This document shows positions 32,477 through 44,600 of a stretch of 64,000 bases of DNA, piece by piece. Both the position numbers and the translations under genes were made by a program. The stretch is from Basidiobolus meristosporus CBS 931.73 (Eukaryota > Basidiobolomycota > Basidiobolomycetes > Basidiobolales > Basidiobolaceae), in NCBI GenBank assembly GCA_002104905.1, contig MCFE01000194.1, positions 1 through 64,000 of the forward strand, written 5' to 3'. Positions within the stretch are counted from its first letter, which is position 1. Each line of letters starts with the position of its first letter. The notes beneath the pieces were generated by a model that worked only from the letters and a program-made list of their open reading frames with translations, did no database searches and was not told the DNA's origin.

Positions 32477-33275
32477 GCCCAATAACGCCTAAACAATGAA
32501 GTCTAAGGGATAATCACGCACAAGGAGGTTTATCTAGCCGGACACGGGCTTCACCATTATTGTAGTTTACCTCCAGTGGGATCCAAGGATATCCACCATA
32601 CTGTTCAATCAGGACGATCGTGCCGCCTTTAGCTTTGTTTTTATCAGGTTACATTCGCTAGGTTTCTTCCTACGATATGCGATTGGTTTCACACCTGCTA
32701 CTGAGGATAGTAGCCATCCCGCAACCCTACCCAATTTTGTTTAGCGTGTGCGAGCAGACTACTCACTTGAAGGAGCGATTTCAGCTTATATTAAGCTCAA
32801 CAAGTATAATGCTCGGTTCTTGCAACCTTACAGATCACTTTCCCATAGGCCCATACGATGTCTAACCTCCCATGATCAGCCCAGTTGTAGTCTTCGTTCG
32901 CTCTACTGATTCCCGTAAAGATGAAACACTGCTGCTATTGCTTAGCACCTGCGTCTGAATCGGAACACGGTGGTCACTGACATATGTGTCAATGTGTGGC
33001 CTTGCTATTTCACTGAATCTATACTACTTTTCCAACCACCGCCCATCCATCAAAAAATTACTCTGGGAAAGTCTTGGTTGTATTGATATCGTGTTCTACA
33101 GGTAAGCCGTCTCTCGCAAAACCTAGGATACCTTAGCGGGACAATGATGGCAACCAGGCTCTTCGTTGATATGACGTATTCGGAGGGAGCAAGTCAACCT
33201 ATGCTCCCCTCAAAAGCAAGCCATTCCGACCCTAAGATAGAAGGATATGAACCTGGATGACCATGGAATCGTCAT

Positions 33276-33961
33276 TTACTTGCCCAAGGAGTATTCTTTG
33301 ACGCTACAAATCTCGGTGAATCCATTTCTGGCGTACAGCCTGTATGTCTCTGGGAACCATGCCGACGTGGTGATGATCTTGTGGCCCATACGCTTGGCCT
33401 CGGCTACGCAATGCGAGATTAGTGCCTGACCGACCCTCTGGCCACGGGCCCTCTCAAGTGTAGCTAAGCCTTGGAGTTCGGCTACGCCACCCATGGCCCA
33501 AAGTGTGGCGTATGCGGCAGGTGCCTTCCCCGCATCATAGGAAAGATGGTTTAGATTGAATTGAATGGATCACTCATGACCGAGTTTTTAATATGCTCCG
33601 CGAAATAGGCCGGACAGGAAAATGCTGCGGCTTCAACATCGCATCGCTCTCCGACAAGCTCCAACGTGGTCGTAGGTATGGTGTGGAAATTGGAGATTGG
33701 TCTTGGTGCATCAGGAACCTCTTCGAGGAGGACTGCAGTACAGACAGTGGTGGATTCCTTGTTGAAGCCCAACTTCAAAAGGCTCTCCTCCAGTCTTGTT
33801 CTGGTGGTTAAATCCCCGGTGGACGGACCGACACTCCACGCGATATGGTGGCCTGGTTGCTGGACCATGATCCAGGCAAGTTTTCCTACGTAGAGGTAAG
33901 GAAATCCCATGTGATGAGTACCATAGTAGGGCCAAATATGTAAACATAGCATGTTGCGCAC
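33276..33961 (-). pseudogene. GNAT-family N-acetyltransferase, frameshifted
   Basis: Two minus frames together read like one GNAT protein. The N-terminal half (33961-33551) has HHIAWSVGPST followed by LEESLLKLGF, as in a family of two-part GNAT proteins common in bacteria. It stops at 33551. The C-terminal half, in another frame from about 33549, reads SYDAGKAPAAYATLW, GLATLERARGQRVGQALI (acetyl-CoA-binding motif A, normally RGxGxG/A) and YRLYARNGFTE (motif B). A 1-nt indel near 33550 separates them; no convincing intron fits. Motif A is RGQRVG here, with Arg in place of the second Gly, another sign of decay. Substrate unknown. Confidence 0.6.
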
Positions 33962-34405
33962 TGTTCATTCCATGTATCTGGCATCATAATTGAATACCAC
34001 CAGTACCATCCATCGATGCTATGAGAGTCGCCAATGGTGTGGGAGAGGACCTCTGAGAGTCGAGAACAAGTATCTATTGGATGATCAGGCCACATCGAGG
34101 ATTGGTTATTTTTATGCGGTCTCCACCCGATCTGACCAAATATCATCCGAATCCCAGGATAGTGGTGACACAGGCAGTATCGATCAGGAGCACCAATGAC
34201 CGTCAACATCTGCATGGAAGCTGATCAAAGTGGGATATCGGGGATAAGGAAGGCATGCAAGATCAGCAAGAGTCAACATTCGATAGAGAATGCGAACCCA
34301 GGAGGTCTACCGAATTGGTCAACCACTTCTCCGGGAAGCTTCCACCCAGTGAGATTTATGGACTATCTAAGGCCGATTCGGGCTGGTCCCCTTGCTGGCC
34401 ACTCC

Positions 34406-34413
34406 TATATAAA
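34406..34413 (+). promoter_or_regulatory. TATA box of the short membrane protein gene
   Basis: TATATAAA, 41-48 nt upstream of the ATG at 34454. Confidence 0.5.
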
Positions 34414-34453
34414 CCACCCATGCCTGCGCTCCGCTACCCATCTATTTTGCTGA

Positions 34454-34648
34454 ATGAAGTACTCACGACTTGGCGAGAGACGGTGGTGTACGATCATCGC
34501 CCTGATGGCCGTGCTGGGGGGTCTACTCTGCTTATTCATTCTATACCCCATCATTAGCGACAACAAGCCCAAGATGCCCTCTAGCTTACACATCCGTCCC
34601 ATGAAAAACAGTCCTTTCCGTCCGGACAATCAAGAGGTCCTCCCTTGA
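34454..34648 (+). CDS. Short single-pass membrane protein (64 aa)
   Basis: A basic N-terminus (MKYSRLGERRW) precedes one hydrophobic segment (TIIALMAVLGGLLCLFILYP) and a hydrophilic tail of about 30 residues, a type II signal-anchor layout. A TATA box lies at the usual distance. The LCLFILYP end of the membrane segment recalls the N-terminal anchor of fungal Kre6/Skn1 glucan-assembly proteins, but no glycosidase domain follows, so this may be the preserved first exon of a broken gene or a genuine small protein. No downstream exon was found. Confidence 0.35.
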   Translation: MKYSRLGERRWCTIIALMAVLGGLLCLFILYPIISDNKPKMPSSLHIRPMKNSPFRPDNQEVLP

Positions 34649-34659
34649 GGACTGGAAGT

Positions 34660-36265
34660 GAGATACACCGTAGCCATCTCATCTCATCCCGACCACTACC
34701 CAAACTCAACATAATTCATGTACAGTACTCGAAATAAACTCATACCAAGGCAAAACATCCCATTCGGGACTTATCATATCGGCCAGATCCAACCTATAAA
34801 TAGATCGACCCTTGGCCATTTCGGTCTCGGAGGGATGAACTCTACCATCCCAATGAATCCAAAATTGTCCTCCCTATTTTTGGCCTGATCAAATGGGGCC
34901 ATAGATTTCCCGCGCTCAATGTCGCTAACATCCTAACCCTAACTAGCAGCCATCATTCATTGCAGCATCGTTTCTACCTCTGTCCCTCCATACAGGCCAT
35001 TGCACACCTCATCAGTGCCGAATCCGCCTCCTAAATCTCTTTTACCTGGTACATCGTACGAATTTCCACCAGTCACCAGGATCGGCTTTGGATTGGCAAG
35101 CTTGGTGATTCCCCGATTAGGTCATATTGAGGCCATCCCCATCTACAATAAATGAAGGTGATGGTTATCCAGCATGGATGGGCTTCCCTCCCCTCAACAA
35201 TGCCTGCCGGAGGGGACGTCGCGAAGTTGGATCGCCAATGCTGCCTGATGTGGCACTTTACCAACCCTGGATTGAAAAACCTGCCGGGTGGTGCAGCGAA
35301 GAGGCACACACTCCAACCATTCCAGACTGCGGAGGCTAGAGGCGGATGTGGTCGAGAGGATTCTGCCCCGAATCAAAATGTGGTCCCAACCCTGCCCATG
35401 GACCATGTCTAGGTTGAAGTTGATGGGGCCAGTTTTACTTGAACTCAAGTCTGTCACAAATGTGCGGCCTCGCACCTCACTGGTCTCATTCCGCAGGCGA
35501 GAATCTCAACCGGGGGGGGGGTCCTTTACTGGGGGTCCTATCGGTCCATATCGCCCCACGATTGGATCCCATCCCTTTCACGCTCAACGATTTTTGTCGC
35601 CTTTCACTTGCAACATAAACTACAGCCCGTCGGCATATTTTGTGAAAGTGAATATGAGATCTGCCCCTAGGTCCTGCTTTCATCCCCATATAGTCCTTAA
35701 TCGTGAATTCCATTTGGTCAACTATCTTGATTATTCGAGGGTTGGTTATTTGAATCTATTGGGTCAACTTTCAAACCTCGGGCATTTTATGGTGCCTTGA
35801 TCACCTATGAAGCCAGTTAGCCCTAGACTCCGCTGTGCCATGCGCAGTACATCAACTATGCTTTAGATATACTTGGGAACTGTTGCACGAAGACCATCAT
35901 AGTACAGCTATACTAGATGCCATTGTATTAGCATATGAACTATCAATTGCAGGGAGCAGTCCCTATAGTTATCCAGCAGTCAGCTGGGCAAGGTACAAAC
36001 TATTGTCGCCTATCTGCTATAGTTTAGGATCCAGAAAACTTGTTCCTTTCAATGTATGTCATCCCTACAAGCAATATTTAGATCAATCCTGTCAAAAGAC
36101 CCTTGCAAGGTTCTGATCTTACAACAAGTAGGTACCTGGTGTTAGAGTTTTGGAAATATTGGAAGTGGCTGGGAAAACAAGTACACTAGGAGGTCTCACC
36201 TGATCATCAACTAGACTTGTTGTATTTGATAGTGAAGCATAAGCCACAATTTGGTCCCATAGGTA
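34660..36265. other. Gene-poor region
   Basis: A minus ORF at 35194-35475 (RTFVTDLSSSKTGPINF, HGQGWDHILIRGR) has coding-like composition but no family I recognise. A TATAAATAG at 34794 is followed by only a 17-codon frame. A run of ten G at 35512-35521 is notable and would be prone to sequencing error. Confidence 0.35.
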
Positions 36266-36270
36266 GATCC

Positions 36271-36601
36271 TGTTGTAAAATTTGTATTTCCACCTAAATA
36301 TTCACCTAACTAATTCACTTAGACCATTACCTTCAAATCCTAGGGAATACTGACCAAATTCCTTGTTTGGATTTACTTGAAATATTTACCCAGAACATGA
36401 AAATTAGATGAGTTGTCCAAACAGCCCCAAACTTTGCACACATGTTCTTGGGACCTTCCTTAACCTATTCCAGGTGCTTGTTATGCCAAGACCATGTAAA
36501 AGTATAAATACTACTTTTACATTCAATAAATCATTAGGTGAAAACCACATAATCTACTTGTCCTCCCAATCACTTCCAATATCTCCAAAACTCTTACAAC
36601 A
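36271..36601 (+). repeat. 5' LTR of copia-2
   Basis: 331 bp, starts TGTTGTAAAATT and ends CTCTTACAACA, with a small internal deletion relative to other LTRs. Followed by GATTATGAGCCCC, a slightly decayed primer site. Confidence 0.85.
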
Positions 36602-36605
36602 GATT

Positions 36606-36936
36606 ATGAGCCCCAAGCTGTCACTCTCTTCAATGTCTACTACTGCTATCACAGGAATTTTTCCCTGTGCTGAAAAGTTGGATGGATCTAACTCCAAAGT
36701 GTGGAAGGTGAAGATGAAGATGCTGCTACAAGAAAGAGGCCATTGGAATATTGTCATGGGAGAAGAATGCCCTCCTAAAAATGTGGGAGAGGAAGCCTTA
36801 AAGTACCAGAAGAAAGAACAAAGTGCCTTTAACTGCATTTGCCGTAATGTTAAAGACAAGCTGCTAATTCAATGTTCAAGAGCAAAAACAACAAAGAATA
36901 CCTGGAAGGCATTAGAAGACACCTACCAGTCATGTT
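36606..36936 (+). pseudogene. Copia-2 gag, 5' part
   Basis: Starts in the primer site (MSPKLSLSSMSTTAITGIF), reads VWKVKMKMLLQERGHW and continues to the copia-3 insertion at 36937. The frame is open up to the insertion. Confidence 0.8.
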
Positions 36937-37285
36937 TGTTGTAAGAGTCTTGGAGATATTGGAAGTGATTGGGAGAACAAGTAGATTATGTGGTTTTCAC
37001 TTAATGATTTATTGAATGTAAAAGTGGTATTTATACTTTTACCTGGTCTTGGCATTACAAACACGTAGAATAGGTTAAGGAAGGTCCCAAGAACATGTGT
37101 GCAAAGTTTGGGGCTGTTTGGACAACTTTGAGAATTTTCATGTTCTGGGTACCTGGTATTTTGGTGAAAATATTCTAAGTAAATCCCGACAAGGAATTTG
37201 GTCAGTATTTTCTAGGATTTGAAGGTAATGATCTAAGTGACTAAGTTAGATGAATATTTAGGTGGAAATACAAATTTTTACAACA
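36937..37285 (-). repeat. 3' LTR of copia-3
   Basis: 349 bp, reads TGTTGTAAGAG to TTTTTACAACA on the plus strand. Directly inside lies CTCCCACTCAGC, the reverse of the purine tract GAGTGGGAG. Confidence 0.93.
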
Positions 37286-37296
37286 CTCCCACTCAG

Positions 37297-40200
37297 CTAA
37301 ATGTTCATACTGACTAGTCCCAATTTTGACCTAAGATATTCAAACTTGTCTCTAGCTAATGGTTTGGTAAATATGTCTGCAATCATTTCATCTGTAGGAC
37401 AGTAAACTAAGCTAACTAAGTTACTCTCTATAGCTTCACGTATGAAATGATGTCTAATATCTATGTGCTTGGTTCTAGCATGAAAAGTTGGATTTCTACC
37501 TAATTGTATACATCCTTGATTATCTTGAAATAAAGTAATAGGCGTTTTTTGACATATGCCTAAATCTGTTAAGAGTTTTCTTAACCACATTGCTTCTTTT
37601 GTAGCTTCACAGGCTGCCATATACTCTGCCTCTGTAGTAGAAAGTGCTACGGTTGGTTGCTTTCTTGAATTCCATGAAATTGCTCCTTTACAGTAAAGAA
37701 AGGTGTATCCTGTGGTGGATCTTCTGTCTTCTAAATTTCGACCCTAATCAGCATCAGAGTATCCCACAAGATCCTGTTCTGAATCCTTATAAGTGTATCT
37801 TAAGCAGATATCAGCAGTTCCTTTTAGGTATCTAAAAATCCGCTTAACTGCTGCAATATGATCAGATCCATAATTCTGATTATGTTGGCTGACAACTCCC
37901 ACTGAATATGAGATATCTGGACGTGTTCCAAGCATGATATACATCAGACTGCCAACCATAGATTGATAAGGAAAGTCAGGGCTTTCTGATGGCACCAAGC
38001 TCTCTTGATTTGGTTGAGTTTTGACCAAGTTAAGGTTTGTCTCCATTGGGGTAGCTGCCGGTTTACAGTCTTCCATTTTGTACTTCTTTAGTATATCTTG
38101 AATATACTTGGATTGGCTTAGGGTAATAGTCTGGGTACTTCTGTCTATGGAGAACTTAATCCCTAAGTAGTAACTGAGTTCTCCTATATTGGACATCTTG
38201 AACTCCTTAGATAGGCTGGATTTAGTGTCTTCCAATGTTTCTAGGTTATTGGTGGCTATAATAAGATCATCCACATATAGAGCTAATAGAACTGGATTTG
38301 CTCTATCTGGCTGATAGTATATACTATAGTCAGCATTACTCCTTTTGAAACTCAAAGATTCCAAATAAGAATCTATCTTGCAATTCCAGGCTCTCGGTGA
38401 TTGTTTGAGACCATATAGTGACTTTTTAAGCTTGCAGACCAAGTGGGGGTTATCTTGGTCAACAAACCCATCAGGTTGGTCTATAAACACGTCCTCATCA
38501 AGTTCTTCATTCAAAAATGCAGTTTTTACATCCATTTGATGAATAAAAAACTTATATTTGGCTGCAATAGCCAATATTAATCTGATGGAATTAAACTTGG
38601 CTACCGGTGCAAAGGTCTCAGTATAGTCAAGTCCTTTTGTTTGAGAGTATCCTTTGGCTACAAGTCTTGCTTTGTATCTTTCAATTGTACCATCAGCCTT
38701 GTACTTTGTCTTGAAGACCCATCTGCATCCAATTGATTTTCGTTTGATTGGTAATTTGACTAAGTCCCAAGTTTGATTTTCCATCAGGGCCTGATATTCC
38801 TCAGTCATTGCAGATCTCCAAAACTTTGTCTGAGGGCTATTTAGGGCCTCTTTTACAGTTTGGGGTTCATCAATATGGACTGAATAGGCATAGGCTAAGT
38901 TTGTACCCTCATTAATATAGTAATTTGGGCTATTTCTTGTCTGATTTGATCTCCGGGCATTTGATACTGGAATGATCACTTCTGGGATATTCCTGGGCAC
39001 TGATTCTGGCTGAACCACGGTTGTAGAGTCCTCTGTAGTGAAAAAATTTTCATTGTTTTGCTCTGATTCAATCCTGACAATTGGTGGACTTGAGATCAAA
39101 TTTTTGTCATCATCTGATGTCATTTTTTGTGAAAATTTTGAATTTTCATCAAACAACACATCCCTGGACTTGATCAGCTTCTTTGCTTTGGTATTGTAGA
39201 GTCTGTATGCCTTACTCTCATTGCAGTAGCCCAAAAATATGCATTTTACACTTTTTGGCTCAAATTTTGACTGATTTCAGGCCAGTTTTTTGGCATATGC
39301 TGTACACCCAAATATTCTTAGATGTTCTGCACTTGGTCTGTATCCATACCATGCTTCAAATGGAGTAGAATCACGAAGTATTCTGTTATAACTCCTATTT
39401 TTAAGATATACAGCAGTGGCAACTGATTCCGCCCAAAAATCATAGGATAATTTTTGATCATGGATCATAGATCTTGCCATATCAATTATTGATCTGTTAG
39501 CTCATTCTGCTACTCCATTTTGCTGTGGGGAGTATGGTACAGTAGTCTCTTGCTTTATCCCATGAATTTTGCAGAAGTGGATGAAGAGTTTTGAGGTATA
39601 TTCTCCACCATTGTCAGAGCGTATTTTCTTGATTTTTTCACCAGTTTCTCTCTCCACCATGGCTTTAAACTCCCTGAGCTTAGACAGAGCTTCTTCCTTT
39701 CTCTCCATGAAGTAGACCCATGTGTATCTTGTATAATCATCAATAAAAGTGATTAAATACTTCATCCCACCTAAGGATAAATTATGTATAGGTCTGCACA
39801 GTTCTGAGTGAAATAGATCTAATTTCTTCTTAGTTTTGATTAACCCAGAGCTCTTGAACGGTTGTCTGGCTTGTTTCCCATATATGCAGGCTTCACAGTG
39901 CTCCAAATTAGCTGGGGGATCAATTTTTACTCCAGAAATCAGCTGATCTTTGATCATTTTACGCAAATAATCAAATTGATGTGTCCAAATCTCCTGTGCC
40001 AAAGCATTGGTGTTTCTTCATTTAAGTTACTTATATTGGCTTCCAGATATGATGGAATATAAGTCAACTTGTATAGATTCTGATCTCTGATGCCCAAAGC
40101 AATATGGGCACCATTTTGATCAGTGATCCTGCATCCAGAATTGTCAAAACTGAAACTGAGTCCTTCTGCTGTGGCCTTGCTTACAGAGAGTAGGTTCTTG

Positions 40201-41267
40201 GCTATTTCTGGTACATAGAGTACTTCTTTAAAGGTCAGTGTATGGCTTCCTTCACTGCTTCTAAGGTTTACTTGGATAGTTCCTTCTCCCACTGCATCAA
40301 GTGTTCTATTGTCACCCATGAAAACCTTCTTAATTGGAATTTCTTGATATTGGGTAAAAAGTTCTTTTTGGTGTGTAAAGTGTTGAGAAGCTCCAGAGTC
40401 AATATACCACGTCTGAGAATCCTTGTTTGTGGTCATATTTAGTGCAGATATGAATAGTCTATCTTCAGTTGTTGCAGCATTTCCATATTCAGGCTTCTTT
40501 TGCTGATAATCTCTCTTTTTGAGACACCGGTCTGATGTGTGTCCTTTCCTTTTGCAGTAGTTGCAAAATAGGTTGCTGTTGCCTTTGTAGGGTCTTGGGT
40601 ACCTCCTTTGTTGGTTATCATTGCTTATTAAAGCATTTTCTTCTTCCTTCTTATTGGCGCTTGATTTTCTTAATTCTTCATCCAGTAGCCTTCCATATAT
40701 GTAATTTAAGGTCAAATCTTCAGTTCTGGACTCTAGGGCTGATACAAGGCCCTGAAGCTCGTCTGTCAGGCTATTCAGGATGGTAACTATCACATCCTCA
40801 TCAGTAGTTGGTACGCCCACAGATTCCATCTCATCTACCAGCAGGGTAATTCTGTTAATTAGATTTTTCATTTCTTCTCCTGGCAGCATCTTTGTAGTAA
40901 AGAATTTTCTTCTCAGATACATTTTCTTGGCAGCTGAACATGACTGGTAGGTGTCTTCTAATGCTTTCCAGGCATTCTTTGCCGTTTTTGCTCTTGAGCA
41001 TTGAATTAGCAATTTGTCCTTGACATTAAGGCAAATGCAGTTAAAGGCACTTTGTTCTTTCTTCTGGTACTTTAAGGCTTCCTCTCCCACGTTTTTAGGC
41101 GGGCATTCTTCTCCCATGACAATATCCCAAAGGCCTCTTTCTTGTAGCAGCATCTTCATCTTCACCTTCCACACTTGGTAGTTAGATCCATCCAACTTTT
41201 CAGCAGAGGGAAAAATTCCAGTAATAGCAGTAGTAGACATTGCAGAGAGTGACAGCGCGGGGCTCAT
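37297..41267 (-). pseudogene. Copia-3 gag-pol polyprotein, nearly intact but interrupted
   Basis: From 41267 the frame is open to 39954: gag with YQVWKVKMKMLLQERGLW, zinc knuckle CNYCKRKGHTSDRC, protease IDSGASQHFT and the start of integrase (LWHRRFGH). A missing T at about 39973 shifts the frame; integrase continues in the next frame (DYLRKMI, CEACIYGK, DNGGEYTS) to a TGA at 39502. Another TGA sits at 39277. RT and most of RNase H (YVDDLIIA, TAFL, SDAD) are open to a TAG at 37744, where other copies have Trp (SDADWG). The tail ([17 protein letters not shown]) ends normally at 37297. So three stops and one shift spoil an otherwise well kept polyprotein. Confidence 0.9.
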
Positions 41268-41271
41268 AACC
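41254..41271 (-). promoter_or_regulatory. Copia-3 primer-binding site (initiator tRNA-Met half-molecule)
   Basis: Directly after the 5' LTR the minus strand reads GGTTATGAGCCCCGCGCT. Its first 12 bases are complementary to the conserved GGGCUCAUAACC of the initiator tRNA-Met anticodon arm, and GCGCT fits the preceding D-stem region with a small gap. This is the copia-type half-tRNA primer. The gag ATG (41267-41265) is inside the site. Confidence 0.7.
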
Positions 41272-41620
41272 TGTTGTAAGAGTCTTGGAGATATTGGAAG
41301 TGATTGGGAGAACAAGTAGATTATGTGGTTTTCACTTAATGATTTATTGAATGTAAAAGTGGTATTTATACTTTTACCTGGTCTTGGCATTACAAACACG
41401 TAGAATAGGTTAAGGAAGGTCCCAAGAACATGTGTGCAAAGTTTGGGGCTGTTTGGACAACTTTGAGAATTTTCATGTTCTGGGTACCTGGTATTTTGGT
41501 GAAAATATTCTAAGTAAATCCCGACAAGGAATTTGGTCAGTATTTTCTAGGATTTGAAGGTAATGATCTAAGTGACTAAGTTAGATGAATATTTAGGTGG
41601 AAATACAAATTTTTACAACA
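41272..41620 (-). repeat. 5' LTR of copia-3
   Basis: 349 bp, no difference from the 3' LTR seen by eye. Confidence 0.93.
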
Positions 41621-41625
41621 ATGTT

Positions 41626-44600
41626 CAGCTGCTAAGAAAATGTATCTGAGACAAAGATTCAATACTACACAGATGCAGGCAGTAGAAGAAATGAAAAATC
41701 TTATTAACAGAATTACCCTGCTGATAGATGGAATGGAATCAGCCAGTATACCAACTACTGATGAGGATGTGATAGTTACCATCCTGAATAGCCTGACAGA
41801 CAAGTTTCAGGGCCTTGTATTAGACCTAGAGTCCAGAACTGGAGATTTGACCTTAAATTATGTATTTGGAAGCCTCCTGGATGAAGAATTAAGAAAATCA
41901 AGTGCTAATAAGAAGGAAGAAGAAAATGCTTTAATAAGCAATGATAACCAGCAAAGCAGGTACCAAAGACCCTACAAAGGCAACAGCAACCTGTTTTGCA
42001 ACAACTGCAGAAGGAAAGGACACACATCAGACAGGTATCTCAAAAAGAGAGATAATCAGCAAAAGAAACCTGAATATGGAAATGCTGCAACAACTGAAGA
42101 TAAACCATTCATATCTGCACTGAATATCACCACAAACAAGGAATACCTGATGTGGTAAATTGACTCTGGAGCATCTCAACACTTTACACACCAAAAAGAA
42201 CTTTTTACCCAATATCAAGAAATTCCAATTATGAAGGTTTTCATGGGTGACAGTAGAACCCTTAATGCAGTGGGAGCAGAAACTACCCAAGTAAGCCATA
42301 GAAGCAATAAAGAAAGCCATACACAGACCCTTAAAGAAGTACTCTATGTATCAGAAATAGCCAAGAACCTACTATCTGCAAGCAAGGCCACAGCAGGAGG
42401 ACTCAGTTTTAGCTTTGACAATTCTAGATGCAGGATCACTGATCAAATGGCACTCATATTGCTTTGGCTAACAGAGATCAAAGTCTATATAGACTATCTC
42501 ATATTCCATCATGTCTGGAAGCCAATATAAGTAACCTACATGAAGAAACATCAATGCTTTGGCACAGGAGACTTGGCCATAGCAGTTTTGATTATTTGTG
42601 CATAATGATCAAAGATCTGCTAATTACCACAGTAAAAATTGACCCCCCTGCTAATTTGGAGCGCCGTAAAGCCTGCATATATGGGAAACAAGCCAGGCAA
42701 CTGTTCAAGAGCTCTGGGCTAATCAAAACTAAGAAAAAAATAGATCTAATTCATTCAGATCTGTGTGGACCTATTCAAAATTTATCCTTAGGTGGGATGA
42801 GGTATTCAGACACTTTTATTGATGATTACACAAGATACACATGGGTTTAATTCATGGAGAGAAAGTAAGAAGCCCTGTCTAAATTCAGGCGGCTTAAAGC
42901 AATGGTGGAGAGAGAAACTAGTGAAAAAATCGAGAAAATACGCCCTGACAATGGTGGAGAATATACCTCAGAACTCTTCATCCACTTCCGCAAAATTCAT
43001 GGGATAAAGCAAGAGACTACTATACCATACTCCCCACAGCAAAATGGAGTAGTAGAACATGCCAACAGATCAATAATTCATATGGCAAGAACTATGATCC
43101 ATGATCAAAATTTATCCTATGCTTTTGGGCAGAATCAGTTGCCACTGCTGTATACCTTAAAAAGAGGAGTTGTGACAGAATACTTCACAATTTTACACCA
43201 TTTGAAGCATGGTATGGGTACAGACTAAGTGCAGAACATCTAAGAAAATTTGGGTATACAGCATATGCCAAGAAACTGCCTGGAAATCAGTCAAAATTTG
43301 AGCCAAAAAGTATAAAATGCATACTTTTTGGTTACTGTAAGGAGAGTAAAGCAGACAGACTCTGTAATGCCAAAGCAAAGAAGCTAATCAAGTTCAGGGA
43401 TATGTTGTTTGATGAAAATTCAAAATTTTCACAAATGATGACATTAGATGATGACAAAAATCTGATCTCAATTCCACCAATTGTCAGGATTGAATCAGAG
43501 CAAAACAATGAAGACTTTTTCACTCCAGAGGACTATGCAACCATGGTTTAGCCTGAAGCAGTGCTCCAGAATATCCCAAAAGTAATCATTCCTGTACCAA
43601 ATGCCAGGAGATCCAATCAGACAAGAAATAGCCCAAATTACTATATCTATAAGGGTACAAACTTAGCCTATGCCTATTCAGTCCATATTGATGAGCCCCA
43701 GACTGTAAAAGAGGTCCTAAATAGCCCTCAGACAAAGTTTTGGGGATCTGCAATGACTGACAAATATCAGGCCCTGATGGAAAATCAAACTTGGGACTTA
43801 GTAAGATTACCAATCAACCAAAATCAATTGGATGCAGATGAGTCTTTAAAACAAATTACAAGGCTGATGGCTCAGTTGAAAGATGCAAAGCAAGACTTGT
43901 GGCCAAAGGATACTCTCAAACAAAAGGACTTGACTATACTGAAACCTTTGCACCGGTAGCCAAGTTTAATTCCATCAGATTAATATTGGCTATTGCAGCC
44001 TAAAATATGGTTTTTATTCATCAAATGGATGTAAAAACTGCATTTCTGAGTGGAGGACTTGATGAGGACACATATATGGACCAGCCTGATGGATTTGTTG
44101 ACCAAGATAACCCCCATTTGGTCTGCAGGCTCAAAAAGTCTCTATATGGTCTTTAATAATCACTGCAAGCCTGGAATTGCAAGATAGATTCTTATCTGGA
44201 TTCTCTGAGTTTCAAAGGAGTAATGCTGACTAGAATATATACTATAAGCCAGAAAGAGCAAATCCAGCTCCATTAGCTCTATATGTGAATGATCTTATTA
44301 TAGCCACCAATAACCTAGAAACATTGGAAGAGACTAAATCCAGCCTATCCAAGCAGTTCAAGATGTCCAATATAGGAGAACTCAGTTACTACTTAGGGAT
44401 TAGGTTCTCCATAGACAGAAGTACCCAGACTTTTACCCTAGGTTAATCCAAGTATATTCACAATATACTAAAGAAGTACCAAATGGAAGACTGTAAACTG
44501 GCAGCTACCCCAATGGAGACAAACCTTAACTTGGTCAAAACTCAACCAAATCAAGCAAGCTTGGTGCCATCTGAAAGCCCTGACTATTCTTATCAATCTA

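Larger units (their letters stand above)
36937..41620 (-). mobile_element. Copia-3: young Ty1/copia insertion inside copia-2, TSD ATGTT
   Basis: 4684 bp. LTRs 36937-37285 and 41272-41620 look identical base for base. The 5-bp flanks ATGTT (36932-36936 and 41621-41625) are perfect, and removing the element restores copia-2 gag. This is the youngest insertion of the copia family in the window. Confidence 0.97.

Noticed and set aside
35194-35475. Minus ORF with HGQGWDHILIRGR as a glycosidase piece
   Set aside because: The resemblance is too short and I cannot name a family; left as unassigned.
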